From Edwardsiella piscicida (GTDB lineage Bacteria > Pseudomonadota > Gammaproteobacteria > Enterobacterales > Enterobacteriaceae): a stretch of 64,000 nt of DNA. Position numbers and translations under genes: made by a program. Positions 1 through 9,524 of this stretch are shown here, in pieces. The number at the start of each line of letters is the position of its first letter. Positions within the stretch are counted from its first letter, which is position 1. Location: assembly GCF_001896205.1 (NCBI RefSeq), contig NZ_MPNU01000001.1:1131927-1195926 (forward strand), read 5' to 3'. The notes under the pieces are model-generated. The model was not told the origin of the DNA. It saw nothing but the letters and a program-made list of their open reading frames with translations, and searched no databases.

Positions 1-584
1 TTTGATTTGATGAAGCGCAAAGCGGAGAGGTCACAGGAAAACTTCGTGTGAAGCGGTATGCAGGATATTCAAAGAGGGGATGGGATAAAGAAGCGCGTGC
101 GGAAAACGGCGCGCCTGCCCCATAGTCGCTGCTGCTGCAGCGCATACCGGTGAAGCCCGGTGCGAAAGCGAATGATTGCCCCATCTAGATTTCCTCAGTC
201 AACATGCGGGGGAGCCGCATAAATAGCTATTATCATGTCCGGTCGAAGGCCGGCCTCAGTCATCTACTTTGATTTTCTGCGATACAAAAAAATAACCGAC
301 GTCCATTGGTCTTTACTTAATGACACAACGTAAAACATCGGCTATTCGCAGGGCGCGTATTTTGCCGCACTCAATCGGGGATGACAAGCGATGAATGCGA
401 TTTATTAAATTTATTTTTTGTCCGGCGGGGTGCTTATTAACCTGTTGTTTTATATTTAATTTATTTTATTCGATCGCGCTAAAGGTACGGATGGTCGCGT
501 TTAATCGGTTCATCTGAAACAAATTGACATAAAACACCATTAGCGTGGCGGATTTCCGCCGCCGAGATCGGCGGCGGGAAAGGG
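1..584. other. Stretch without a recognised gene
   Basis: No convincing reading frame is present on either strand. The right half, about 290-540, is clearly AT-richer than the rest of the window. A short hairpin (ATGCGG/CCGCAT) sits near 205-221 without a T-run. A segment near 161-178 loosely resembles part of a riboswitch core but lacks the other conserved boxes. No promoter, terminator or RNA gene can be supported. Confidence 0.5.
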
Positions 585-1937
585 TTAGCCGTAGCGCCGC
601 TGCGCCGCGCGCGCCAGCCCGGCGGTCACCGAGCCGAAGTCGTCGCCGCCGGCCAGCGGGATGCCGGGCAGCTGCTGCGCCAGGGCGCGACGGATCAGCG
701 GGGAGCGGGCGCTGCCGCCGGTCAGATAGATCACGTCCGGCGTGATGGCGCTGACCGCCAGCGCCGCGCTGACCTGCTCCTGAATCCGCGCCAGCGGCTG
801 GGTAATGGCGGCCGCCAGCGCGTCGTCGTGCAGGGTCGTCTCCAGCCCCGACGCAATGAAATCCAGCGCGACGCGGCAGTGGGGCTGCTGCGACAGGGCG
901 ATTTTCCCCTCTTCGGCGCAGCGTACCAGCCGGTAGCTCAGGCGATCGCGATAGACCTGCAGCAGGCGCTCTACCTGCTGCGGCTGGCTGGCGTCGCGCA
1001 CCAGTTCGCGCAGCAGTCGTCCATTGGCCGCGCTGTAAAAGTCACTCTGCGCCGGAACATCGTTGATGGCGACGGCATTCCAGTAGGGCAGCGACGGCAG
1101 GGCGATCCCCTTGAGGGTACTGCTGCCGGCGCCCAGCAGCGGCATCAGCTGACGAAAGGCCAGCATGATGTCGAGATCGTTACCGCCGATGCGGCAGCCG
1201 CTGTGGCCCAGCAGGCTTTGGCTGCGATCCTGCATGGCGCGCCAGCGCGGCCCCATCAGCAGGACGGAGCAGTCGGTGGTCCCGCCGCCGATATCGACCA
1301 CCAGCACCCGCCGCTCGTCGCATAGGGTCGCCTCAAAGTCCAGTCCGGCGGCGACCGGCTCGAACTCAAACGTCACCTCACGCAGTCCGGCGCGGCGCGC
1401 GGCGCGCTCCAGTATTCCCTGGGCCTGCGCGTTGGCGTCATCGCCGCCGCTGCCCTGAAAGTTGACCGGGCGGCCGATGACGGCCTGGTCGATGGGGCGC
1501 TGCAGCGCGGCTTCGCCCCGGCGTCGAATGTGCGCCATCATGGCGCAGACCAAATCTTCAAACAGGGCTATCTGCTGCTCTTTAAGGCCGTTGGCGCCCA
1601 GAAATGACTTCGGCGACTTTACAAAGTACACATCCTGCGGGTCGCGGTTGTAGCTGTGCAGCGCCTGTAGGCCAAACTGCAGGCTGTCCGCATCGACGTG
1701 AATATCCTCTTCGCGATTAGCGGCGACGGCGCGCTGCAGTAGGCGCTGATTCTCGTCGCTGCCGGTGGGGATGTGCCAGTGCCGGTGTAAGCATTCGCTG
1801 ACCGCATCGCGCGTCGGTGCGCACAGCATTGACGGAAGGTAGGGTGAATCTTGCTCCAGCGGCAGCATACGGATCTGCTCGCCGTCCATGACCGCCACAG
1901 AACAGTTGGCGGTACCATAGTCAAAACCAATATACAT
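585..1937 (-). CDS. yegD: Hsp70-like chaperone-family protein YegD
   Basis: This 450-residue cytoplasmic protein has the actin/Hsp70 ATPase fold. The N-terminal phosphate loop is at residues 3-16 (IGFDYGTANCSV), the second phosphate loop at about 213-225 (VVDIGGGTTDCSV), and the adenosine motif TGGSARSPL near the C-terminus. It lacks the substrate-binding and lid domains of DnaK (about 640 residues), as expected for YegD, whose client and role are not established. The length matches E. coli YegD and the sequence is very similar along its whole length. The ATG follows a GGAAA ribosome site. It lies 33 bp downstream of dgcE in the same direction, so the two may be co-transcribed. In E. coli alkA lies between them; it is absent here. 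Confidence 0.93.
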   Translation of the reverse strand: MYIGFDYGTANCSVAVMDGEQIRMLPLEQDSPYLPSMLCAPTRDAVSECLHRHWHIPTGSDENQRLLQRAVAANREEDIHVDADSLQFGLQALHSYNRDPQDVYFVKSPKSFLGANGLKEQQIALFEDLVCAMMAHIRRRGEAALQRPIDQAVIGRPVNFQGSGGDDANAQAQGILERAARRAGLREVTFEFEPVAAGLDFEATLCDERRVLVVDIGGGTTDCSVLLMGPRWRAMQDRSQSLLGHSGCRIGGNDLDIMLAFRQLMPLLGAGSSTLKGIALPSLPYWNAVAINDVPAQSDFYSAANGRLLRELVRDASQPQQVERLLQVYRDRLSYRLVRCAEEGKIALSQQPHCRVALDFIASGLETTLHDDALAAAITQPLARIQEQVSAALAVSAITPDVIYLTGGSARSPLIRRALAQQLPGIPLAGGDDFGSVTAGLARAAQRRYG

Positions 1938-1970
1938 CGTTGTTTCCCATGCCGGTGAAGGGCGGCGACT

Positions 1971-4900
1971 TTACTGCATTGCGGCGTCCTCGGCAATGGG
2001 GGCGCTGTCGTCGGCCGCCGTCGCGGGCGTCGACCCGCCGCTCAGCTGTTTCAGCAGCTGGGGCAGCGTGAGCGTGGGATGTACACTGCTGCCAAACAGC
2101 AGATCGATACCCAGCAGGTTCAGGGTGGCCAGCGTCGCCGGCAGCTCGGCGGGGCCGGCGATGGTTTGCAGGCCGCAGCTGCGGGCCTGGGTGTGCAGCA
2201 GCGACAGCATGACCTCGTCCATACGGTTGGCGTGGGCCTGCGCAACCAGTTCGTTGCTGGCGAGCAGGTACTCCACCGGGCTGTGCTCCAGGCGGGCGAT
2301 ATTCTCCAGACGGCGTTCGAAGCCTTCGGCAATCAGCCGACAGCCGCAGTGATGCAGGGCGCTCAGCGCCGGGGCGGTTTGTGCCTGGTGTTCGATCAGC
2401 GCGCTCTCCTCCAGGCGCAGCAGCAGCTGGCGGGCGGGCAGCGGGGAGCTGCGCAGCGTGTCGCACAGCCAGCTGACAAACGTTGGCTGACACAGGCTGG
2501 CGGTGGAGAGCGAAACGGCCAGCGCCAGCGGCTGTTGGCTCAAGGCGCGGGCGTGGCGGATCAGTAGCTGGCTGAACAGCCAGCGCTCGACATCCTGCTG
2601 ACGCTGATAGCGCAGGCAGGCGGTCGCCAGCGCGGAGGCGCTGAACGGTGAGCCGTCTGGGCGGCGCGCTTCGGGGTCCAGCAGATAAAACAGGATCTGC
2701 TGGGGAGCGCTACGTGGACAGACGGCGCGCAGCAGCAGGGTAATGCGCTGCGCCGCCAACAGCTCGCTGAGCTGGGCGGCATCCGGCTCATGTACGCCGA
2801 GAGAACCGCTGGGGAGCCGGTCGCCCTGGTGGCAGAACGCCTGCCCGCGTCCGCTGCGCTTGGCCATGTAGCAGGCGGCGTCGGCCTGGTTGATCGCCTC
2901 ATCGGCGAGGGCGTTGCGGTGCCACAGAAGGGTCAGGCCCGCGCTGGCGCCAATGCGATACAGCCCCCCCTGCCAGTAAAAGCGATAGGCGGCGATCTCG
3001 TGGATCAGCTGATCGACCATGCGCTTTCCCTGGGCGATATCGCAGTCGCTGAGGATCATGGCAAACTCATCGCCCCCCAGGCGGGCCAGAATATCCTGGG
3101 GGCGCAGCAGGGAGCGCATCATCTGGGCGATGTTTTGCAGCAGGACATCGCCGGCGGCGTGGCCCGCGCTGTCGTTGATGGCCTTAAAGTAATCGAGGTC
3201 GAGGAAGACCAAGACGTGATACCGCTGCGATTCGATGGCGGAGCGCAGCGCGCGGCGCAGGGCCTGTTCGAAGCTGACTCGGTTTGGCAGACCGGTCAAC
3301 GGGTCGTGCAGCGCGCTGTAGGAGAGCTGGCGCAGCAGGGTTCGCGTCTCGCTGACGTCTTGAAAAACCACGACATAGCCCATCAGTACGCCGTCGCTGT
3401 GGCGGAGTTCGGCGACCCGGCTCTGTACCTCGTAGCGTTGCCCACTGCGGCTGACCAGGCGCAGGCAGTCGTTCTCCCCGCCGTCGCCCTCGTTGTTCGG
3501 GGGGCGCAGCACCGAGAAGGCGGCGCCGCTGACGCTGTCCTGCAGGGTCACGATCTGTTCAAGAGGGCGTCCGATCGCCCGGGTTGGCGCCCAGCCGGTC
3601 ATCTTCTCTGCGCTGGGGTTCATGAAGCGGATTATCTGCTGGGGATCGGTGCTGATCACCGCCTCGCCAATGGCGCTCAGCGTGATGTGTAAGCGCTCAC
3701 GCTCTTGATGCAGGGTATCCAGCAGTCGCTGCTTTTGGCGCTCATTGTTTTTGATGTCGTTAATCTCTTTCATCTGCGCCACGAAGTAGAGCGCCTCCGC
3801 CTGCGGCGAACGCACCAGCGAGACGGTCAGCAGCGTCCAGATAATGCGCCCGCTGCGGTGCACGTAGCGCTTTTCCAGGGTATAGCTGTCGAGATGGCCG
3901 GCCAACAGGTCGGCCAGCTGGCGTTTATCGCTCAGCCTGTCCGGCGGGTAGATCAGGCTGCGGTAGCGCAGATGCTGCAGGATCGCCGCCTCGTAGCCCA
4001 GCATGCGGCACAGCGCCGGGTTGAACTGTATCCAGCGCCCGCGCAGGTCGATCAGGGCCGTACCGATAGCGGAATACTCCATGACGTTGCGCAGCCGGGT
4101 TTCGTTCTCCGCCAGACGTTGGCTCTCGCGGCGGTAGGCATGGGTCTGAATGGCGATGGCATGGGCCGGCAGCAGCACCAGCAGGATCGGCATATACAGC
4201 AGCAGGGGGCTTTCGCCGGCGATGGCGACGGCGTGACCGTTCATTTGGGCGCACAGCAGCAGCGCCGTGCAGCAAAAAATCAGGAACGCCGGCCACAGCG
4301 GCAGCGCGACGGCGGCCCACAGCAGTGGAATAAGAATAAAGGTAAAAGGGTACGGCAGCAGCGGCAGCGCATAGTAACCGCTTACCAATGTTATCAACAG
4401 AATAGGGAACGTCTGCAGGGGGATGATGCGCCTCAGTCCACCGGGCGGCCTGGCCAGCAGCCCGAGCGGCGTGAGCGCCAGCATTCCCAGCGCGTCAGAC
4501 ATAAAGGCGAACCCGGCGCCGCTGAGGAAGGCGTCTCGGTACCATAGCGTGGCGACGCCCGCCGCCAGGACTGCGCACAGCAGTGGAATGGCCAGCACGG
4601 CGATCAGGATAAAGTAAGCCCACTGAAGCAGGCTGCCCAGGGGGTGGCTTCCGTGTAGGCAGCGGCGCAGCGCCAGCGCGCAGAGCAGCGCCTGCAGCTG
4701 ATCGATCAGGGCGTGGCAGATTCCATAGTGCAGCGGAGGAAAAGCGGTGGGGAACAGGATCAGCGGCAGCAGGCTGGTGAGCAGGGAAATGCCCACCAGA
4801 CGGGGCCAGTCTCGTCGCCGGCAGTGAAACAGGATCGCGGCGGTTGCCGCCGTCGGCAGCCACAGCGAGGGCAGCACCGCATCGCCGCGGATCAGCAATA

Positions 4901-5000
4901 GGCTTACCAGCGCCAGCAGCGCGTTTACGACGGCAAACAGCATCAGCTGCCACGGGGCAGGGTGTACCTCATCGCGGATACACGGAGAATTGCTTGCCAT
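1971..5000 (-). CDS. dgcE: Membrane diguanylate cyclase DgcE (YegE), MASE1-PAS-PAS-GGDEF-degenerate EAL
   Basis: Inner-membrane enzyme that makes cyclic di-GMP from two GTP. From the ATG at 5000 (1009 residues), a multi-helix MASE1 sensor covers about 15-290, PAS domains lie at about 298-415 and 430-555, and a GGDEF domain at about 560-720. The active site is an intact GGDEF (642-646) and the inhibitory RxxD site is present as RPQD (633-636). The C-terminal EAL-like domain is degenerate: the Asp-Asp pair, the Lys and the late Glu of active phosphodiesterases are replaced, so only cyclase activity is expected. E. coli DgcE is about 1105 residues with three PAS domains, so one PAS appears to be missing. 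The start at 5000 is preferred over a GTG 39 nt upstream because a GGGG ribosome site precedes it and the extension has no similarity to the family. Confidence 0.88.
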   Translation of the reverse strand: MASNSPCIRDEVHPAPWQLMLFAVVNALLALVSLLLIRGDAVLPSLWLPTAATAAILFHCRRRDWPRLVGISLLTSLLPLILFPTAFPPLHYGICHALIDQLQALLCALALRRCLHGSHPLGSLLQWAYFILIAVLAIPLLCAVLAAGVATLWYRDAFLSGAGFAFMSDALGMLALTPLGLLARPPGGLRRIIPLQTFPILLITLVSGYYALPLLPYPFTFILIPLLWAAVALPLWPAFLIFCCTALLLCAQMNGHAVAIAGESPLLLYMPILLVLLPAHAIAIQTHAYRRESQRLAENETRLRNVMEYSAIGTALIDLRGRWIQFNPALCRMLGYEAAILQHLRYRSLIYPPDRLSDKRQLADLLAGHLDSYTLEKRYVHRSGRIIWTLLTVSLVRSPQAEALYFVAQMKEINDIKNNERQKQRLLDTLHQERERLHITLSAIGEAVISTDPQQIIRFMNPSAEKMTGWAPTRAIGRPLEQIVTLQDSVSGAAFSVLRPPNNEGDGGENDCLRLVSRSGQRYEVQSRVAELRHSDGVLMGYVVVFQDVSETRTLLRQLSYSALHDPLTGLPNRVSFEQALRRALRSAIESQRYHVLVFLDLDYFKAINDSAGHAAGDVLLQNIAQMMRSLLRPQDILARLGGDEFAMILSDCDIAQGKRMVDQLIHEIAAYRFYWQGGLYRIGASAGLTLLWHRNALADEAINQADAACYMAKRSGRGQAFCHQGDRLPSGSLGVHEPDAAQLSELLAAQRITLLLRAVCPRSAPQQILFYLLDPEARRPDGSPFSASALATACLRYQRQQDVERWLFSQLLIRHARALSQQPLALAVSLSTASLCQPTFVSWLCDTLRSSPLPARQLLLRLEESALIEHQAQTAPALSALHHCGCRLIAEGFERRLENIARLEHSPVEYLLASNELVAQAHANRMDEVMLSLLHTQARSCGLQTIAGPAELPATLATLNLLGIDLLFGSSVHPTLTLPQLLKQLSGGSTPATAADDSAPIAEDAAMQ

Positions 5001-5177
5001 ATAACTGCCCCTGATTGCCCAAAAGTGTATCCAACGCACGGCCGGTGGAAGTGTCGCAGCGGAGGCCGTGAAACGATTTTTCTCAGTATAGTGTCGGGCG
5101 CTGGCGCCGCGGTAAAACCTAGACCTTAGTCGATTAAAACCGGAGGCGACGCTCTGCCTCTCCCGGCCGGCGTCGCG

Positions 5178-6629
5178 CTACGCGATGCCCCCTAAAAACA
5201 GCCGGGCCAGCAGCAGCAGCAGCAGGCAGGCGAGGCTGCCGCTCAGGGTGCCGATCAGCGCCATGCTGGCCTGCCGCTGTCGCCCCCCTAGCCAGGCCAG
5301 CAGGCGCGGCAGCTGAACGCCAAGCAGAGCGGACAGCATCATGGTCACGACGGCGATCAGCACCACCAGGCTGCCTATCTGCGCATCCTGGTAGTAGAGC
5401 CCGCCGACAACGCCGAGCAGGCTGCCGATGAACAGCCCCTCCAGCAGCGCGACGCCCAGCTCACGCACCACGATCGGCGCCGCGTTGGCGCGCAGCAGGT
5501 GTCGCCGGTTGAGGGCCCGTTGGGCAACGGCGGCGCTCTGCCATGCGCCGTTGGCGCACAGGAGCATCAGCAGGGGTAGCAGCAGGGCCAGCATCGGCCA
5601 GTGGCCCAGCAGCGGGCTGAGGCCGGCGCTGAGCAGGGCGGCGGGCAGCGCCAGCGCGCAGATCCCCGCCAGCGGGAGCGCTCGGGCGCGCAGGCTGCGG
5701 GTGATCGGGGCGAACAGGTCTTCATCTTGATGCAGGCCGGCCAGGCGGAACAGGCGCTGCTCGTGGTGGCGCTGCAGGCACTGCGCCGCCTGGATCAGGT
5801 TAAACTGCCCCAGCAGCATGCCCTTATCGTCGGTGACCGGGACGCAGGCGCGCCGCTCGCGTATCAGCACGGCGGCGGCGTCGAGCGCATCGTCGTCGGG
5901 ATGCAGGCTCTGGGGCGGCGGCAGCATGATATCGGCGACGCGGCCGTCCGGCGCGGCGGCCAGCAGGGTGGTCAGGGGCAATTCGCCGCACAGGCGGCCG
6001 TTGCCGTCGGTGACGAACAGCCGATCGCTGCCGCCGGGCAGCGGCGGCCGCTGGCGTAGCCACTGCAGCAGCAGCAGCAGGGCCATATCCTGACGTACGC
6101 TGCGGGTGTCCGTATCCAGCGTCATCTGGGCGCCGACGCTGTGCAGCGCGTAGCTCAGCAGGGTGCGCGCGCGGCTGCGCTGCTCGCCCTCCATCAGGGT
6201 GAGCATGCGTCCGGTCAGGGGCTGCGGCAGCTGGCGACCGAGCGTGATGCGGCGCTCCAGCGGCAGGGACTGCAGGGTTTGCAGCAGGGCCTTGTCGCTC
6301 AGGGTGGCCGTCAGCTCTGGCCATAGGCAGGGATCGCCGTTGGCCAGCACCTGCGCCTGTTGGCCTTGGCTCAGCTGCGACCAGAGCGCCAGGCGCCGAT
6401 CGCAGGGCAGGGCGCAGAGGATATCGCTGAGATCGTCGGCAGGCAGCGTGCGTGCCGCCTGCCGGATCTCGGCGCTGTCATCCAGCAGCTGCGGATCGTT
6501 GAGCAGCTGGGGATCGTCCAGACGACCGAGCAGACCATCGCTAACGGCCTGCTCCGTCAGCAGGATCTGCAGAATACGCGTACGCGTCTGCGCACGCTGC
6601 TCTGCGCTGAGGGTAACGGTGGCGGACAT
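5178..6629 (-). CDS. MgtE-like membrane protein with CBS domains, divergent pore motif
   Basis: The 483 residues follow MgtE order: a helical N-domain of short LP-rich repeats (about 50-160), a CBS pair (about 165-290), and five predicted membrane helices (about 315-482). MgtE proteins are homodimeric Mg2+ channels gated by Mg2+ bound to the cytosolic N and CBS domains. The conserved pore-helix motif GN-x-G-x-Q appears as CANGAWQ (358-364), keeping Asn and Gln but losing the flanking glycine pattern. Several acidic residues that bind Mg2+ at the domain interface are not obvious. It may therefore be an altered Mg2+/Co2+ transporter or a sensor derived from one. It lies 177 bp upstream of dgcE, in the same direction. 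Confidence 0.6.
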   Translation of the reverse strand: MSATVTLSAEQRAQTRTRILQILLTEQAVSDGLLGRLDDPQLLNDPQLLDDSAEIRQAARTLPADDLSDILCALPCDRRLALWSQLSQGQQAQVLANGDPCLWPELTATLSDKALLQTLQSLPLERRITLGRQLPQPLTGRMLTLMEGEQRSRARTLLSYALHSVGAQMTLDTDTRSVRQDMALLLLLQWLRQRPPLPGGSDRLFVTDGNGRLCGELPLTTLLAAAPDGRVADIMLPPPQSLHPDDDALDAAAVLIRERRACVPVTDDKGMLLGQFNLIQAAQCLQRHHEQRLFRLAGLHQDEDLFAPITRSLRARALPLAGICALALPAALLSAGLSPLLGHWPMLALLLPLLMLLCANGAWQSAAVAQRALNRRHLLRANAAPIVVRELGVALLEGLFIGSLLGVVGGLYYQDAQIGSLVVLIAVVTMMLSALLGVQLPRLLAWLGGRQRQASMALIGTLSGSLACLLLLLLARLFLGGIA

Positions 6630-6757
6630 CGTGGCTCAATCCTTGTGATGGTTTGTCAATGGGGTTAATGGGCGTTCGACGGACGGCGGCGATCCGCCAT
6701 TATCGGTTCCGCCGCCGGGGGACGCAACGGGGAGATCGCGGGGGCGTGCGGGAACGC

Positions 6758-6958
6758 TCAGCGGCGGCGGTCGGCGTCGCTCGGGGTCAGGGGCTGCGAT
6801 TGTTCTACGGAGGTGTTCTGTTGACTGCGGTGATGGTTCAGCGCGCCGATAGAGGCATACAGCAGGCGGCCAAACAGAATGATGAAGCTTATCAGCAATA
6901 CGATCCGGGTCATGCGTATGTTGGTTCGTCGTTTCATCTTGTGGGTCATCATCATCAT
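6758..6958 (-). CDS. yfgG: Small single-pass membrane protein YfgG (DUF2633 family)
   Basis: A 66-residue protein with a basic N-terminus, one hydrophobic segment (about 17-36, with IVLLISF and GRLLYASIGA) and a polar tail. The RMTRIVLLISF core followed by FGR matches E. coli YfgG as I recall it. In E. coli yfgG also neighbours yfgF (pdeF), and here it is divergent from pdeF, which supports the call. The precise function is not established. The N-terminus has four consecutive Met codons, so the exact start is uncertain. A good minus-strand -10 box (TATAAT) lies at 6984-6989, but no convincing -35 was found. Confidence 0.75.
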   Translation of the reverse strand: MMMMTHKMKRRTNIRMTRIVLLISFIILFGRLLYASIGALNHHRSQQNTSVEQSQPLTPSDADRRR

Positions 6959-7298
6959 TAAAACGTAGGGTCTCTTATTCGGAATTATAGGGTGATTTAG
7001 GCACAGTAACGGGCGGGCGTCAATGGCCGAGGATGTCGGTATTTTCTCCCGGCGAGCGCGATCTGGATATGATGATGAGCACTATTACATAAAAAATATT
7101 GATGATTCTTGCGCAGATGCCGGGTGCGCGTGGGGTTTCGCCGCTGTCTCCGGGGGCGGCGGGCACATTTTTCTGCCGCGCTTTTCGTGATACCATCGCA
7201 GGGTGACTAAATAGGGCGATCGGGGCGTGACAGGGTGCGCTATTCGCGTCTGTCGGCGAGTAGCGATGAGCGATAAGGGCAGTGATTAAGTCGTTTCC
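6959..7298. other. yfgG-pdeF divergent intergenic region
   Basis: This 340 bp stretch holds no reading frame worth reporting. It contains a TATAAT on the minus strand (6984-6989) that may drive yfgG, and an AT-rich patch near 7081-7105. No operator or RNA could be identified. Confidence 0.4.
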
Positions 7299-9524
7299 AT
7301 GAAAGCAGATAAGCGTCGCACCATATCGGGCTGGTCCCGCTGGGGAGAACCGTTGCTGTTCGCCCTGCTGGTTATTCCACTCAGTATTTTGTACTCACCG
7401 CGGGTGATCCTGCCAAACGGGCAGGCGTACCTTATCGCCCTGCTGCCCGCCGCCGCGCTGGCGCTGAGTTTCCTGTACGGTAGCCGTATGCTGGCGCCGA
7501 TCGTGATCGTGACGCTGGCGACGCTCTATCTCGCCTATGGCATGACGCCGCTGCTGGCGGTTGGGCTGCCCTTCAGCCTGACGCTGCTGCTCTGCTGGTG
7601 GGGATATACCCAGCAGGCCGGGCACCGCTGGCGCGCCGGGCTGGCCAAACCCCGTCTGATGCTGCCGCGCCTGTTCTGGCTGGCGGGGATGTTTCCTCTG
7701 CTGTTCATTCTGTTGACCCAGATAGCGGTCACCATGGGGATGTTTTCCGGGCATCCCTTCTTTGCCGAACGGCTCCCCTTTTCGATGAGTACGCTGACCA
7801 ACTATCAGGGGATGGTGCTGGGCGCGCTGGTGGGCGCCCCGCTCTATTATCACCTGCTGCGTCTGCTGCGCCGCCCGCGCTACTGGCAGGTGATGCGCCG
7901 CCGCTGCCGGCGGGAGCAAACGAGCGACGCCGCGGGGTGGGAGCCCTATCTCTGGGGCGGCGTCGTTGCCGTGATGATCGCCCTGCTGTGCATCCGCGCG
8001 CAGGCGCAGGGCAGCATTCTGTTTACCGACTATACGTTGATCCTGCTGCTGCCGGTGATGATTTTTGGCGCCATGCGCTATGGCTATCTGCTGAGTACGC
8101 TGGTCTGGTCGGTGGCGGTGATCATCCTGCTGCTCAACTACGAAGGCTATGTCGAACTGGACGATCTGAGCCGCAATATCTGCTTTATTACGGCCATGCT
8201 GATCGTGTTTACCCTGACGGTGATCCTGATGGCGGCGATCAATGGCCGGCAGCGCCGTCTGTATCGCCATATGCGCCGGGCGGCGATGATCGATCCGGTG
8301 GTGCAGCTGCCCAACGTCGGCTGTCTGGAGCAGGATCTGCAGCGCTATGGCCGCTCGGTGCTGTGCTTCGTCCGCATCGCCAGCCTGGATACCCTGTGCC
8401 GAACCTATGGCATGCAGGTCCGCCTGAGCTATAAGCAGCGTCTGGCGGCCGCGTTTCGGGCGGCGCTGCACGCCGATGAGCGGGTGTACCATCTGCCCGG
8501 CTATGATCTGCTGATCCGCCTGGAGCCCGAGCGCGCGCAGCAGACGCTGCGCCATCTGGAGCAGGTGGCGCACGCCTTTCGCCTGCAGTGGAATGGGCTG
8601 CCGCTGCAGCGGCAGCTGGGGCTGAGCTACTGCGGCGTTCCGGGAACGGTCGAGGCGCTGTATAGCCTGATCGGCGAGCTGAGCGCGATGGCGGAGCAGT
8701 CGCTGGACAGCGGGCGGCTGGAGAGCCTAGCGCTGAATCAGCGCCGTCTGCAGCAGGGGATTGGCCGTAAGGCCAGCCTGCTGAGAACCCTGCAACGCGC
8801 GTTGGAAAACGATCGCTTTATCCTGTCGGTGCAGCCCATCGACGGCTTTCGCGGCGAAAGCTATCAGGAGATCCTGCTGAAGATGGTCGATGAGCAGGGG
8901 GGCCTCCTGAGCCCGGAGAGCTTTTTGCCGATCGCCGAGGAGTTTGGCCTGACGGCCGCGCTCGACCGCTGGGTCTTGACCCATACGCTCGCCTTTATCG
9001 AGCGGCACCGGGCGCAGCTGCCCGGGATCCGGGTGGCCATTCCGCTCTCCTGCGCCGGTCTGAGTCCGCCGACGCTGCCGGCGCTGCTGGAGAGCGTGCT
9101 GGGGCAGTACCGCATTGAGCCCTGGCAGCTGATCCTGACCTTTCGGGCGGACCAGCTGGCGGCGCTGGCGCCTGCGCCGTCGGCGCTGAGTGCGCTGCGT
9201 GCGCTGGGGTGTCACGTCGCCCTGAGCGGCATAGACTTTGTTCACGCCGGCGGCCAGCCGGAGAGCCTGGATGCCGACATCCTGCAAATGACGCCCGCGC
9301 TGAGCCGCCGCCTGGGCGCCGACAGCGCGGAGCAGTATATCGTCACGGCGCTGTGTCAGGTTGCCCATCTTCGACGCCAGACGGTCGTGGCCCGGGGGGT
9401 GGATAGCGAGGCCCAGCGCGCGCGCCTGAAGCAGCTGGGGGTCGACGCCATTCAGGGGCGCCTGGCCGGGGTACCGATCCCGCTGAGCGCGCTCTTGCCC
9501 GCGGCGGAGACAGCAAAAGAATAG
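7299..9524 (+). CDS. pdeF: PdeF (YfgF) orthologue with a catalytically degenerate EAL domain
   Basis: This 741-residue inner-membrane protein has a MASE1-type N-terminal helical region (about 1-325), a degenerate GGDEF domain (the signature is replaced by PGYDL) and a C-terminal EAL domain (about 505-735). Length and collinearity match E. coli YfgF/PdeF (747 residues), an active cyclic-di-GMP phosphodiesterase. Here the EAL motif reads EILLK at about 523, but the metal and base residues are gone: the Asn of the NLS motif is Pro (IPLS), the Glu pair after the following strand is absent, DDFGTG is replaced by SGIDFV, the Lys of KID is Gln, and the late Glu is Arg (VARGVDS). The protein is therefore probably not a phosphodiesterase and may instead bind ligand or partners. 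It is divergent from yfgG. The ribosome site is weak. Confidence 0.85.
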   Translation: MKADKRRTISGWSRWGEPLLFALLVIPLSILYSPRVILPNGQAYLIALLPAAALALSFLYGSRMLAPIVIVTLATLYLAYGMTPLLAVGLPFSLTLLLCWWGYTQQAGHRWRAGLAKPRLMLPRLFWLAGMFPLLFILLTQIAVTMGMFSGHPFFAERLPFSMSTLTNYQGMVLGALVGAPLYYHLLRLLRRPRYWQVMRRRCRREQTSDAAGWEPYLWGGVVAVMIALLCIRAQAQGSILFTDYTLILLLPVMIFGAMRYGYLLSTLVWSVAVIILLLNYEGYVELDDLSRNICFITAMLIVFTLTVILMAAINGRQRRLYRHMRRAAMIDPVVQLPNVGCLEQDLQRYGRSVLCFVRIASLDTLCRTYGMQVRLSYKQRLAAAFRAALHADERVYHLPGYDLLIRLEPERAQQTLRHLEQVAHAFRLQWNGLPLQRQLGLSYCGVPGTVEALYSLIGELSAMAEQSLDSGRLESLALNQRRLQQGIGRKASLLRTLQRALENDRFILSVQPIDGFRGESYQEILLKMVDEQGGLLSPESFLPIAEEFGLTAALDRWVLTHTLAFIERHRAQLPGIRVAIPLSCAGLSPPTLPALLESVLGQYRIEPWQLILTFRADQLAALAPAPSALSALRALGCHVALSGIDFVHAGGQPESLDADILQMTPALSRRLGADSAEQYIVTALCQVAHLRRQTVVARGVDSEAQRARLKQLGVDAIQGRLAGVPIPLSALLPAAETAKE

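Noticed and set aside
100-240. Segment resembling a cobalamin-type riboswitch stem (CCGGTGAAGCCCGG)
   Set aside because: The other conserved boxes of that riboswitch could not be placed in order, and no cobalamin gene follows.
7395-8573. Long minus-strand frame opposite pdeF, rich in Gln, Arg and His
   Set aside because: This is the typical antisense shadow of a GC-rich gene; pdeF on the plus strand has clear domains.
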